A DNA stretch of 64,000 nucleotides from an uncultured Spirochaetaceae bacterium (GTDB lineage: Bacteria > Spirochaetota > Spirochaetia > Treponematales > Treponemataceae): positions 58,737-122,736 of the forward strand of contig CACZPR010000005.1 in assembly GCA_902783155.1 (NCBI GenBank), in the 5' to 3' direction. Both the position numbers and the translations under genes were made by a program. Below, piece by piece: positions 45,506-54,491 of this stretch (position 1 is its first letter; each line of letters opens with the position of its first letter). The notes beneath the pieces are model-generated. The model made no database searches, had not been told where the DNA came from, and saw only the letters and a list, made by a program, of their open reading frames with translations.

Positions 45506-47312
45506 CTTCAACTTCACCCTTTCCCGTAAGCGGGACCCTTGGAATTTTCATCACGACTTCCGTGCCTTCGTTTATCCGGCTCTCAATCTGAAGCCCATAC
45601 TTTTCGCCATAATACAGTTTGATTCGCTGGTTGACGTTCACCATTCCGATGGACGTGGTAAATTTTTCAACCGTGCCCGTCGCGAGTCTGGACCTCAGCT
45701 GCTCCAGTTTTTGCTCAGACATTCCGCATCCGTTGTCACTAATTCTAATCAGCAAACTTCCGTCATCGTCAGTGTCAATCGTTATGCAGATAAATCCACC
45801 GGGCTTCCTTTCCTCAAGCCCATGCGAAAATGAATTCTCGACAAGCGGCTGAATCAAAAGCGGCAGGATTCCAATTCCGTCAACATTGCACATAAACATA
45901 ATATCATAAGAAACACGGTCTGCAAACCTTAAATGCTGGATGTCCAGATAATTGCTGACGGCCTCCATCTCATCGACAAGGGGAACCGGCTGGTCCGTGG
46001 CATCCAGATTGTGGCGCAGGATTTTTGCCAAAAGTTTTATCGTGCGGGCGACCTCCTTGTTTCCATCGGCGAGTGCCTGCATCCGGATTGTCTCCAGAGT
46101 GTTGAAAAGGAAATGCGGATTTATCTGGCTGGCAAGCATCTTGAAGCGGATGTCGTTCTGGCGTGCCAAAAGTTTTTCCCGGTTGATTCTGTGCTGGTAA
46201 ACCTCATCAATAAGGGTCTTGATGTTGTTCGCGGTGGTCTCCAGTGAGTCGTAGATTTCAACAAACTCATCCGTTCCGCTAAGCCTTGGTCCAAGCTCGA
46301 ATTTGTTCTGAACGACCTTCTTGATTTCACCCTTGACGTAATCCACACGCCTTGAAAAATATCCAGAGAACAATAATATAGAAAACAACGAAACCATCGC
46401 GCCCACAAGCATGATTGCAGCACAAATCAGCACGCCAAAAGATGTTGCCTCGACCATGTTTTCCTGCGTTATGACCTGCGCAAGAACAATGGAACCACGG
46501 ACATTCGAGAGTGCATTCATAAGTGCAAGGACTTTTTCACCACCCCACTCGCCATCGGAAATTGCTGTTTTGTCAGGCTCCAGATTCATGTTCAGCAAAA
46601 CAGGACGGCGCAAATCGGGAAGCTCCCCCGACGCATATTCAATTCTTCCGTTGACACAAAGGAAAGTCTCGTTCTCGTGCTTTGAAAGAAGTTTCTGGAT
46701 TTTTTCATTGCTCAGATAAATCACAAGCACACCAAGAAATTTTCCGTCCGGCTTTCTGAACACAGCCCTGGTCAATGTAAGCATTCTGTCGCTCGTTATG
46801 CTGTCGTTCTTCATCTGCCATGTGATTTTTCCGGCTGCGGCCCTCGCGTTTTTGTACCATGAGGAAGTCCGCACATCCTCGGTGGATTTGCAGAAATAGG
46901 AATTGTCAAGGAGGGTCTGGTTTTCCGTGTAGTATCTGAAGCTTGCGACATCGGTTGTGGCATGGAGAAAGTCGTCCAGAAAATCAAGCTCCATGTAGCG
47001 GTCGTAGACTTCCTGGTTTGTCGAAAAGCTGCGGCTGATTGTATCCTGCACCGCCCTGTTTATGTAAAGCGAGTCGCTAAGTTCCTCCGCGCTGCGAATC
47101 ATGTCCAGGAGAAGTGAAGACGTATGCGCTATCGAGGTCTTTGCCTGCTCCACCCTCCAGTTCCTGAGAAGACCATAGAACCAGCTCGAAAGGCACACCG
47201 TGATTATGACCATGGGCAGAAGAAATGCCACAGAATAAATGAAGAGCAGCTTCTGCTTGATTTTGAGTCTGTTTAAAAAATTCCCGGAGACCGGTCCATT
47301 GATTTTTTTCAT
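45498..47312 (-). CDS. YesM-type sensor histidine kinase
   Basis: 604 residues. N-terminal membrane helix, a large extracytoplasmic dCache-like sensor (about 40-285), second membrane helix (VLICAAIMLVGAMVSLFSILLF), HAMP, and the YesM His-kinase region: phospho-His in NPHFLFNTLETIRM, ATP-site N-box LVENSFSHG and G-box ISDNGCGM. It signals to the downstream YesN-type regulator. Class usually responds to extracellular sugars. It starts 9 bases after the cytidylate-kinase-like gene. Confidence 0.93.
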   Translation of the reverse strand: MKKINGPVSGNFLNRLKIKQKLLFIYSVAFLLPMVIITVCLSSWFYGLLRNWRVEQAKTSIAHTSSLLLDMIRSAEELSDSLYINRAVQDTISRSFSTNQEVYDRYMELDFLDDFLHATTDVASFRYYTENQTLLDNSYFCKSTEDVRTSSWYKNARAAAGKITWQMKNDSITSDRMLTLTRAVFRKPDGKFLGVLVIYLSNEKIQKLLSKHENETFLCVNGRIEYASGELPDLRRPVLLNMNLEPDKTAISDGEWGGEKVLALMNALSNVRGSIVLAQVITQENMVEATSFGVLICAAIMLVGAMVSLFSILLFSGYFSRRVDYVKGEIKKVVQNKFELGPRLSGTDEFVEIYDSLETTANNIKTLIDEVYQHRINREKLLARQNDIRFKMLASQINPHFLFNTLETIRMQALADGNKEVARTIKLLAKILRHNLDATDQPVPLVDEMEAVSNYLDIQHLRFADRVSYDIMFMCNVDGIGILPLLIQPLVENSFSHGLEERKPGGFICITIDTDDDGSLLIRISDNGCGMSEQKLEQLRSRLATGTVEKFTTSIGMVNVNQRIKLYYGEKYGLQIESRINEGTEVVMKIPRVPLTGKGEVEDV

Positions 47313-47321
47313 CTGCGTCCG

Positions 47322-47966
47322 TCAGATTTTTGCAATCTGCGAAAGCATGAGCGCGGTCTTTTCAAGTCCAAGCAAAGAACTGTTCACAAGCAAATCGTAG
47401 TGGTCGCGTTTTCCCCATGTGCGTTCGGTAAAGGTGTTGTAGTGGTTCGCACGCCGCTTGTCAATCAACTTGACCTCCTTTTCCGCAGTCTTTGGGTCAA
47501 GTCCCTTCCGTTCTATGGCCCGGGCAACCTTGTCGGCAAGTGGAGCATAAATAAACACATTCAGAAGCTCGTCCTTTTGAACCCAGTCCTCGTGTCTAAG
47601 GATGAAGTCGGCGCAGCGTCCAACCACCACGCAGGGTCCCTTTTTTGCCAGGTCGATTATGGCCTTCCTCTGGGCATTGAAAACCTGGTCCGCAAGTGGA
47701 AGTGTCGGAGTCCCACCCATGGCCCCAGAAAGTCCAGCGGAACCGGATGTTGCGTATGTCGGTCCAAGCAAAAGATTGTAGAGCCAGCCCGATGAAAGAT
47801 TTTGTTCCGAAGTCCGTATAAAGTCAGGCGAAAGTCCAGAATTCTGTGCCGCCACGTCTATAATTTCACTGTCATAAAAACTGTAGCCCAAATTTTCCGC
47901 CAGAAGTTTGGCAATCGTATGCCCCCCGCTTCCATATTCACGGCTGATTGTAATAATCTTTTTCAT
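47322..47966 (-). CDS. cytidylate-kinase-like protein
   Basis: 214 residues. P-loop-like start ITISREYGSGGHTIAKLLAENLGYSFYDSEII, RADFILRHE-type middle (VVVGRCADFILRH), and DKRRANHYNTFTERTWG near the C-terminus define the cytidylate_kin2 family. The Walker A is the relaxed form GSGGHTIA rather than GKST. The nucleotide or protein substrate is unknown for this family. Start ATG has GGAGG upstream; a perfect TATAAT (minus, near 48004) lies in the leader region. Confidence 0.88.
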   Translation of the reverse strand: MKKIITISREYGSGGHTIAKLLAENLGYSFYDSEIIDVAAQNSGLSPDFIRTSEQNLSSGWLYNLLLGPTYATSGSAGLSGAMGGTPTLPLADQVFNAQRKAIIDLAKKGPCVVVGRCADFILRHEDWVQKDELLNVFIYAPLADKVARAIERKGLDPKTAEKEVKLIDKRRANHYNTFTERTWGKRDHYDLLVNSSLLGLEKTALMLSQIAKI

Positions 47967-48067
47967 AGAAAACCTCCGTCTGAATCTTTAGAGCTTTCTA
48001 TATTATAACATTGTTTCTAAAATTTTGTAAAAAAATTTGGAGGTTCTTAGGGGAACTCCCCTGTAAA

Positions 48068-48631
48068 CTAAAATTCCGCGGTGAAATAGTAGACCTGGCT
48101 CAGAATGTCGTTGCGGTCAATCATGTGGGAGACTATGCCCCAGCCTTCGAAGCGTCCCTGAAGCAAATCCATGTTGTTGATTATGATTCCGAGCGCGACA
48201 TCGTTGGTCTTGAATTTTCTGATTATGTTTCTCTGCGCGAATTCGTACATCTTTTTTTCGGCCTCGTCCATTTCATCCAGACCAATCTGGACAAAGGTGG
48301 AAAAGTTTCCAAAGAATCCAACCATCTCGAAAATGGTTTTTTCCTGCACGGAACCAAGGTTCAGCAGAATCTTAAAGTCATCGCGCGACATGTTGTTGAA
48401 ATAGAAAAAAAGGGAAGTGCTTTCATCGTAGCTGTGGGATTTTACCTTGACATGGTTTTCATCCGGCTGCTGTTCGTTTTCTTCTATTAGTACAGTGGAT
48501 TCGGTGGGTGATTCAGATTCCTGATTTTCCGCGACAGTCTTTTCACCGGTGGACACAGTATCAGCAAATGCCTGAAAAAATCCGCAGGCAACAAAAACCA
48601 TCGCGACAAAAAATTTTGCAGTCCTCCTCAT
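48068..48631 (-). CDS. small exported protein, tandem family member 6
   Basis: 187 residues. Signal peptide ending QAFA, then a low-complexity Glu/Ser/Thr stretch, then the family module: FNNMSRDDFKILLN near the front and GWGIVSHMIDRNDILSQVYYFTAEF at the end. The end matches the GW-x-HFNSKDD-YYF pattern of the neighbours. No family known to me. Last of three genes transcribed together. ATG 48631 is preferred over GTG 48640. Confidence 0.72.
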   Translation of the reverse strand: MRRTAKFFVAMVFVACGFFQAFADTVSTGEKTVAENQESESPTESTVLIEENEQQPDENHVKVKSHSYDESTSLFFYFNNMSRDDFKILLNLGSVQEKTIFEMVGFFGNFSTFVQIGLDEMDEAEKKMYEFAQRNIIRKFKTNDVALGIIINNMDLLQGRFEGWGIVSHMIDRNDILSQVYYFTAEF

Positions 48632-48652
48632 CAACACCACCCCGAAACTAAA

Positions 48653-49501
48653 TTAAATCCCATACGAAAAATAGTACAGGTATGTAAGTATGTCGTCATC
48701 ATCCTGATAATGGTGCATACCAACCCATCCGTCCAGCTTGAAATTCTCCATGTCGATTGTCCTGAATACCATGCTCACGTACATGTCGCCGGGGTCGGCA
48801 TCTTCCAGGATCTTTTTCTCAACATAGTCTATGATGCCCAGGTCTTCCTCGTCCATTGTCTCCGGCGGGATTTCCGCAAACTGGTCGATTTTAAATCCCT
48901 GTGCCGCAATGGCCTGGCTCATAAGCGCAGTAACATCGCTTTGCTCAATCTCCAGAACAAATTCATCGCGGTCCACATTTCCAATCTTCTGGACGTTGGC
49001 AAGGTTCTCGTCAATATCAACATCGGAACCACCGGCGTAAATATGCTCACCATAGCTTGCGGTCGCGTCGTCACCAAAATCCACAGCAAAATAGTAGGCA
49101 TAGCATGAGGCATCGTCCTTGCTGTTGAAGTGGGAAATAATAAACCATCCGTCCCAGATTCCGTCCTCAAAATCGTTGAAGGCAAGGGACATGTACACGT
49201 CATTGCGGCTCACGGCAGGAATTTGGCTGTTGACCACGTTCCACATTTCCATAATCTCGCTGTCAACGTCGGACTCCTCCAGCTTTTGGAACTCAACAAC
49301 GGGAGCGCCCTCAAGGATATCCTCCACAAGATACTCAAAAAGCTCCTGCACTTCGGAATCATCCCAGGAATCATACTCGTCCTCAAAATCATCGCGGGAC
49401 ATGGAATCCAGCTGACAATAATCCACATAGTCCGGGTTAACGGCAAACGCGGACAGACAGAACGCAAGGCCCGCAACAAACGCAACAAAAATTTTCTTCA
49501 T
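48653..49501 (-). CDS. small exported acidic protein, tandem family member 5 (two modules)
   Basis: 282 residues, very acidic. Signal peptide ending SAFA. It carries two copies of the family module: DSMSRDDFEDEYDSWDD...DVYMSLAFNDFEDGIWDGWFIISHFNSKDDASCYAYYFAVDF and, about 130 residues later, NVDRDEFVLEIE...DMYVSMVF...LDGWVGMHHYQDDDDILTYLYYF (each quoted in pieces). The duplication explains its double length. Function unknown, probably periplasmic. Confidence 0.78.
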   Translation of the reverse strand: MKKIFVAFVAGLAFCLSAFAVNPDYVDYCQLDSMSRDDFEDEYDSWDDSEVQELFEYLVEDILEGAPVVEFQKLEESDVDSEIMEMWNVVNSQIPAVSRNDVYMSLAFNDFEDGIWDGWFIISHFNSKDDASCYAYYFAVDFGDDATASYGEHIYAGGSDVDIDENLANVQKIGNVDRDEFVLEIEQSDVTALMSQAIAAQGFKIDQFAEIPPETMDEEDLGIIDYVEKKILEDADPGDMYVSMVFRTIDMENFKLDGWVGMHHYQDDDDILTYLYYFSYGI

Positions 49502-49510
49502 AATACTTTC

Positions 49511-49939
49511 CTATTCCGCCTCAGCCTCAAAGCAGTAGGCAGCAATTTTTACATCAGATTTTGAATTGAAGTGGGCGAAAATGACATAGCCATAAAGAGC
49601 CTCGTCATCGTCCGAACCGTCCAGCGCAATTGCGGCATACACGGATTTGGACTTCACCTTTCCTTCAACGCTTGACATCATTATGTCATAGACAGAATCA
49701 AAGTCACTGTCATAGTCATCCTCGTCCAAAGGCTCCAGAGCGACAATGGACGCACCAAGGTCCGCCGCAAGCTCATCAAGTCCCTCTGAAACGACATCCA
49801 CATCGGCAAAGGCCTCCTCAAAATCAGAACGGCTGACACCTTCGGAAACAACGTCAACAAAAACATCGTCCGGTTCAATCGCAAATGCCGCCACAGTGCC
49901 CATCAACAGAATTGCCGCCGCCGCTAAAATCTTTCTCAT
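49511..49939 (-). CDS. small exported acidic protein, tandem family member 4
   Basis: 142 residues. Signal peptide ending AAFA, then SEGVSRSDFEEAFADVD, an Asp/Glu-rich middle and a C-terminal segment YGYVIFAHFNSKSDVKIAAYCF that matches member 5. GAGGAGG precedes ATG. A perfect TATAAT (49972-49967, minus) about 28 bases upstream of the ATG suggests that it starts a three-gene transcript with members 5 and 6. Confidence 0.75.
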   Translation of the reverse strand: MRKILAAAAILLMGTVAAFAIEPDDVFVDVVSEGVSRSDFEEAFADVDVVSEGLDELAADLGASIVALEPLDEDDYDSDFDSVYDIMMSSVEGKVKSKSVYAAIALDGSDDDEALYGYVIFAHFNSKSDVKIAAYCFEAEAE

Positions 49940-50073
49940 GGTCTGCCTCCTCGTTAATAAAAACGGTATTATATGGAAGTTTCTTTAAGACTACCATAAT
50001 TACAACAGTCTTACAACAACAAAAGTTACAGCGACATATAAATCAATTTTACAGGGGAGGTCCCTACGTACAA

Positions 50074-50102
50074 CAAAAAACCCCACCACAAGGGATGGGG
50101 TT
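50074..50102 (-). terminator. rho-independent terminator after member 3
   Basis: AACCCCA ... TGGGGTT (50102-50079) closes a 10-base loop and is followed on the minus strand by a run of seven T. It separates the two three-gene transcripts of the exported-protein cluster. Confidence 0.85.
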
Positions 50103-50158
50103 GGTTTGAGGAATTTTGTTTTAATTAAAGCTTGATGTATTTCAAGACCGCGCTCGAA

Positions 50159-50482
50159 TTAATAGTAATATCCGAAGTAGAGTCCGCTGCCCCAGAGACA
50201 GAGATAGATGACATCTTCGTCGGCGACCATGACAACAGTCTCATCCTCGACGTTGCTCACATTGTTTACCATTACTTCCCACAGCTCTGTCATAGCGTCA
50301 TAGTCATCGCATGGCTCAACATCAAAACCGAAGTAGTCGGAAGCGTCATCGGCATCAGCGAATGTGTCATAGAATTCATCAGAAGACATTGAATCGATAA
50401 ACTGAATCTCAACATCACCTGCGAATGCTGAAACACAACCAACAACCAGAGCCGCGGCAAGTGCCAAAAACTTCTTTACCAT
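50159..50482 (-). CDS. small exported acidic protein, tandem family member 3
   Basis: 107 residues. Signal peptide ending SAFA, nearly the same as that of member 2 (MVKKFLALAAALVVGC). Core: EIQFIDSMSSDEFYDTFADADD, an acidic stretch, VSNVEDETVVMVADEDVIYLCLWGS, aromatic end YFGYYY. Strong AAGGAG. Member 2 is the closest relative (shared layout throughout), pointing to recent duplication. Confidence 0.78.
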   Translation of the reverse strand: MVKKFLALAAALVVGCVSAFAGDVEIQFIDSMSSDEFYDTFADADDASDYFGFDVEPCDDYDAMTELWEVMVNNVSNVEDETVVMVADEDVIYLCLWGSGLYFGYYY

Positions 50483-50519
50483 AATATTTCTCCTTAAAAC
50501 TTATAGTTTTTATTCATGC

Positions 50520-50852
50520 TCACTCAACGAAGAAAGCGAAGGACTCACAGGACCCCCACTGGTATACATAGAGGATGTCGTCATCATAGACAAGAACCAC
50601 GGTTCCATCTTCCAGACCGCTTACGTTCTCCGCCATTACTTCGAAGAACTCCTGCATGACACTAACGTCGGTACATTCCTCAAGATCGAGGTCAAGGCAG
50701 TAGGATGCCGTTTCAACGTCGCCGAATGTCTCGATGAATTCGTCATAATCCATTGTCTCATCAAGAAAGTCAATTTCAACATCGCCTGAAGCGAAGACGG
50801 ATGCACATCCCAAAACCAGGGCTGCGGCAATTGCCAAAAATTTTTTAACCAT
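50520..50852 (-). CDS. small exported acidic protein, tandem family member 2
   Basis: 110 residues, paralogue of member 3: same signal peptide, VEIDFLDETMDYDEFIETFGDVE, VSGLEDGTVVLVYDDDILYVYQWGS and an aromatic end (SFAFFVE). AAGGAG lies before ATG. Cys residues at similar positions in both (one in the signal peptide, others in the middle and in GSC) do not form a clear lipobox. Function unknown. Confidence 0.78.
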   Translation of the reverse strand: MVKKFLAIAAALVLGCASVFASGDVEIDFLDETMDYDEFIETFGDVETASYCLDLDLEECTDVSVMQEFFEVMAENVSGLEDGTVVLVYDDDILYVYQWGSCESFAFFVE

Positions 50853-50869
50853 AATTTACTCCTTATAGT

Positions 50870-51250
50870 TTAATTTTCTATAATATAGTAGGCATAACCT
50901 ACTCGTGACCCCAAATGCGCGACGGCAAAAAATCTTCCGTCCCTATCGAAAACAGCGACCACGGAATCTGGATCCGCCCCGCTTATATCTGCCGCCATGA
51001 CGGAAAGCATCTCCGCGATATAGCCCATATTCTCATCGCCGTCCAGAACCTTTTCAAGGGCAAGCTCTCCGTGGAACAGTTCCTCCGAAATCTCTTCGGC
51101 AGGAGCATATTTGAAGTATTCGTCGAAATCCTCGGCAGTCATCGTGGCAAAGACTTCATACCCTATGTCATCCACATCAAGCGCAAAGGCTCCCACGCTG
51201 GCGAACAACAAGACTGATGCCACAGTCAAAAACTTTTTGAAGGATTTCAC
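50870..51250 (-). CDS. small exported acidic protein, tandem family member 1
   Basis: 126 residues from GTG 51250, which has GGGAGG six bases upstream; a longer frame from 51271 is not supported. Signal peptide ending GAFA, then ATMTAEDFDEYFKYAPAEE, a middle with ISGADPDSVVAVFDRDGRFFAVAHLGS matching members 2 and 3, and aromatic end GYAYYIIEN. First gene of the cluster, 17 bases before member 2. Confidence 0.72.
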   Translation of the reverse strand: MKSFKKFLTVASVLLFASVGAFALDVDDIGYEVFATMTAEDFDEYFKYAPAEEISEELFHGELALEKVLDGDENMGYIAEMLSVMAADISGADPDSVVAVFDRDGRFFAVAHLGSRVGYAYYIIEN

Positions 51251-51384
51251 AAGAACCTCCCGGCGGCTCAATTCCGCTTCCAGAGTTTATAATACACCGA
51301 CCCAAAAAAAACACACTACCCTATTAGGTAGTTTTTCAAAAAAAAATCTTACAAACCATAAATTTTCCAAGGCAATCCGACCAC

Positions 51385-51413
51385 TTGAAAATTTTCTTTC
51401 TATATTTTACTAT
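51385..51413 (+). promoter_or_regulatory. promoter of alaS, predicted leaderless
   Basis: TTGAAA (51385-51390), a 17-base spacer, and TACTAT (51408-51413). The expected transcript start (about 51420) is two bases before the alaS ATG. The bases between hold no Shine-Dalgarno sequence. Confidence 0.65.
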
Positions 51414-51421
51414 AAAACATT

Positions 51422-53257
51422 ATGACCGTTAACGAGTTACGTTCTAAGTACATAGAATTTTTTAAGTCAAAGGGACACGTTGAAATCAGTGGAAAGTCCC
51501 TCATTCCTAACAACGACCCAACAGTTCTTTTCACAACAGCGGGTATGCAGCCACTTGTTCCGTATCTTCTGGGGGAACCGCATCCTTCCGGGGACAGACT
51601 TACGGATTTCCAGAAATGTGTCCGCACGGGCGACATTGATTCAGTCGGGGACCCGAGCCACCTCACATTCTTCGAGATGCTGGGCAACTGGTCGCTGGGT
51701 TCGTATTTCAAGCACGACTCCATAGCCTACAGCTACGAGTTTTTGACAAGCCCCAAGTATCTGGGCATTCCGAGCGAAAAACTGAACGTCACTGTGTTCG
51801 AAGGCGAAAATGCGAACGGCACTGTGATTCCACGCGATGAAGAATCCGCCGCAAGATGGCAGGAAATGGGCATTCCAAAGGAAAGAATCTTCTTCCTTCC
51901 GCGCGAGGACAACTGGTGGGGACCTGCAGGACAGACCGGACCATGTGGACCTGACACCGAGATTTTCTACGACAACGGACAGCCAAAATGCGGACCAGAC
52001 TGCCGCCCTGGATGCCACTGCGGAAAATACCTTGAAATATGGAACAACGTTTTCATGGGCTACAACAAGGATGCCGACGGAAAATACAACGAGATGGAAA
52101 GAAAGTGCGTTGACACCGGAATGGGTGTTGAAAGAACAGTCTCCGTACTTAACGGCATGAAATCCGTCTATGAAATTGATGTGTTCCAGCCAATCATACG
52201 TAATATAGAAGAACTTTCGGGCAAAAAATATGGTGCGGACGCAAAAACGGACTGCTCGATCAGAATAATCGCCGACCATTGCCGCACGGCCACATTCATT
52301 CTGGGCGATCCCCAGGGTGTGACTCCGGCAAGAACGGGCGCGGGATACATCCTTAGAAGAATCATCCGCCGTGCCGTCCGCGAGGGTCTGAAGCTTGGAA
52401 TCGAGGGTGCGTTCCTTGCAAAAACCGCCGATATTGTGGTGGAGCTTTACAAAGATTCATACCCGGAGCTTCCCGAGCACAGGGATTTCATCAAGGAGCA
52501 GATTACGCAGGAGGAAAACAAATTCCTCAAGACACTCAAATCGGGTGAGTCCGAATTTGCCAAGCTGCTTCCGAACCTGCAGAAAAATCCAAAGAAAATC
52601 ATTCCGGGGCGTGTGGCGTTCCGTCTTTACGATACTTTTGGCTTCCCAATCGAGCTGACACAGGATCTTGCGAACGAAAACGGCATGACTGTCGATGTCG
52701 AGGGCTTCAAGGAGGAAGAGAAAAAGCATCAGGAAGAGAGCCGCAATCTTTCTGCTGGAACATTCAAGGGTGGACTTGTGGACCACAGCGAGGTGACGAC
52801 AAAGTACCACACCGCGACCCACCTTCTCCAGCAGGCACTTGTCGAGGTTCTTGGACCGGAAGTTGCGCAGAAGGGTTCCAACATCACCGCGGAAAGAATG
52901 AGGTTCGACTTTAGTTTCAACCGTGCCATGACCAAGGACGAAATCCAGAAGGTGCAGGACATAGTGAACCAGAAGATAAAGGAAGATTTGCCGGTCTCCA
53001 TGGAGATAATGGATCTGGACGAAGCCAAAAAGCAGGGAGCCAGGGCATTGTTCGGAGAAAAATACGAGCAGCAGGTCAAGGTCTACACTATTGGACCAAA
53101 GGAAGGCTGGTTCAGCAAGGAAGTCTGCGGTGGACCACACGTTCAGCACACGGCACAGATTGGGGACTTCAAGATTATGAAGGAACAGTCGTCGTCTGCG
53201 GGAGTGCGTAGAATCAGGGCCGTGATTTCCGGCGGTCTTCCATTGGAAAATCAGTAG
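51422..53257 (+). CDS. alaS: alanyl-tRNA synthetase, short form
   Basis: 611 residues. Class II catalytic core with DPTVLFTTAGMQPLVPYL, tRNA-recognition part, and the editing domain with zinc motifs HTATHLL and CGGPHV. It ends about 260 residues before a normal bacterial AlaRS (about 875): the DHHA1/C-Ala oligomerisation domain is absent. From memory other treponemes also have a ~600-residue AlaRS, so this is likely lineage-specific rather than a truncation. The end of the gene is not followed by a fragment of the missing domain. Confidence 0.95.
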   Translation: MTVNELRSKYIEFFKSKGHVEISGKSLIPNNDPTVLFTTAGMQPLVPYLLGEPHPSGDRLTDFQKCVRTGDIDSVGDPSHLTFFEMLGNWSLGSYFKHDSIAYSYEFLTSPKYLGIPSEKLNVTVFEGENANGTVIPRDEESAARWQEMGIPKERIFFLPREDNWWGPAGQTGPCGPDTEIFYDNGQPKCGPDCRPGCHCGKYLEIWNNVFMGYNKDADGKYNEMERKCVDTGMGVERTVSVLNGMKSVYEIDVFQPIIRNIEELSGKKYGADAKTDCSIRIIADHCRTATFILGDPQGVTPARTGAGYILRRIIRRAVREGLKLGIEGAFLAKTADIVVELYKDSYPELPEHRDFIKEQITQEENKFLKTLKSGESEFAKLLPNLQKNPKKIIPGRVAFRLYDTFGFPIELTQDLANENGMTVDVEGFKEEEKKHQEESRNLSAGTFKGGLVDHSEVTTKYHTATHLLQQALVEVLGPEVAQKGSNITAERMRFDFSFNRAMTKDEIQKVQDIVNQKIKEDLPVSMEIMDLDEAKKQGARALFGEKYEQQVKVYTIGPKEGWFSKEVCGGPHVQHTAQIGDFKIMKEQSSSAGVRRIRAVISGGLPLENQ

Positions 53258-53396
53258 AGATTGATTTAAGGTTCGCTGTAACAAAATTGGACTGGGTTTG
53301 TTGTATTTTTTAGAACGGGCTGCGTAGGGCAACCCGAATGGAAAACGGTTTATAATCCGCTACCGAAAATAATTTTTTGAGATAAGAGGAATGAAT

Positions 53397-54482
53397 ATGA
53401 AACGCTTTGCACTCGGAATTACACTTTCTCTGGCACTGGTGGCATCGGTTTTTGCACAGAGCGGAGACATGACACCACTTGCTGTAGTAAAGTTGAACAA
53501 GACGGAGACTATTACTCTTAAGCAGCTGAAGTCGAAGGTTGGATTGTATGAAAAGCAGTACGGACAGGCTATTACCGATGTAGAGTCACGCAAGCAGATT
53601 CTTGACAGTCTGATTCAGGAAAAACTTATTCTCCAGGCAGCCTCAAAGCAGGGAGTTGTAATTACGGACAGCCAGATTGACCAGTATTTCCTCAGCTCGC
53701 TTTCACAGCAGTTCAACCAGCAGTTCACAACTGAAGCCCAGCTTTCAAACTTTATCAAGGCAAACACAGGCAAAACTCTTGAGGAATATGTAAAGCTACA
53801 GGCGGGAATGTCCCTGAAGGAATACAAGGAAACCATCAAGAACCAAGTCACCCTTCAGCAGTACATCTATGTGATGAAGCAGGCAGAGATTGCAAAGATT
53901 GCGGCAACAGATTCTGAAATCCGCTCATTCTTTGACATGAACCGCTCAAACTTTGTCTGGAACGACTCCGCCAAAATCTTTATTGTGACTGTGCAGAAAG
54001 GTAACAACGCATCATCGGCACAGGCAACAGCGAAGGACCTCCGCAACCAGTATGTCAAGGACAAGTCCAAGGAGAACGCCATAAAGACCTCTCCCGACAA
54101 CGGCACAAAGTACACAGCAGGAAGCATGTGGATTGCAAAAACATCCGCATACGCACAGGCTCTGGGGTGGAGTTCCGCCAATATGGATGAGCTGTTCGGA
54201 AAGGCTGTTGGATATGTGAGCGAAGTCACCGAGACACAGACAGATTACCAGTTCTATGTCGTGCAGAAAAAGGAATCCGCCAAGATGCTTGGCATCTCCG
54301 ACATCGTTCAGCCGGAATCAAATGTCACCGTATACGAGTACATCAAGGCAATGCTTACACAGCAGAAGCAGCTGCAGTATTTCGCACAGGCAGCCGAGGA
54401 TGTCGCAAAGTCTCTGGACACTCCGGCAAATGTTGAGCGCAAAAAGACAGGGGACGCACTTAACGCTCTCCTCAAATGGTAG
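53397..54482 (+). CDS. SurA/PpiC-like periplasmic chaperone
   Basis: 361 residues. Signal peptide ending SVFAQ, then a SurA_N-like helical domain (KQILDSLIQEKLILQAASKQGVVITDSQIDQYF) and a parvulin-like segment (about 165-300) whose typical active-site motifs are weak. It would assist folding of outer-membrane or exported proteins. I chose the second ATG (53397) because AAGAGG is then at correct spacing; the first ATG (53391) touches it. nusB follows after 9 bases. Confidence 0.82.
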   Translation: MKRFALGITLSLALVASVFAQSGDMTPLAVVKLNKTETITLKQLKSKVGLYEKQYGQAITDVESRKQILDSLIQEKLILQAASKQGVVITDSQIDQYFLSSLSQQFNQQFTTEAQLSNFIKANTGKTLEEYVKLQAGMSLKEYKETIKNQVTLQQYIYVMKQAEIAKIAATDSEIRSFFDMNRSNFVWNDSAKIFIVTVQKGNNASSAQATAKDLRNQYVKDKSKENAIKTSPDNGTKYTAGSMWIAKTSAYAQALGWSSANMDELFGKAVGYVSEVTETQTDYQFYVVQKKESAKMLGISDIVQPESNVTVYEYIKAMLTQQKQLQYFAQAAEDVAKSLDTPANVERKKTGDALNALLKW

Positions 54483-54491
54483 GTTCGGAAA

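Noticed and set aside
51315..51332. Hairpin ACTACC-CTATTA-GGTAGT between alaS and the exported-protein genes
   Set aside because: Only a 6-bp stem flanked by A- and T-runs between divergent genes; it could be a weak terminator in either direction, but nothing transcribed into it is evident.
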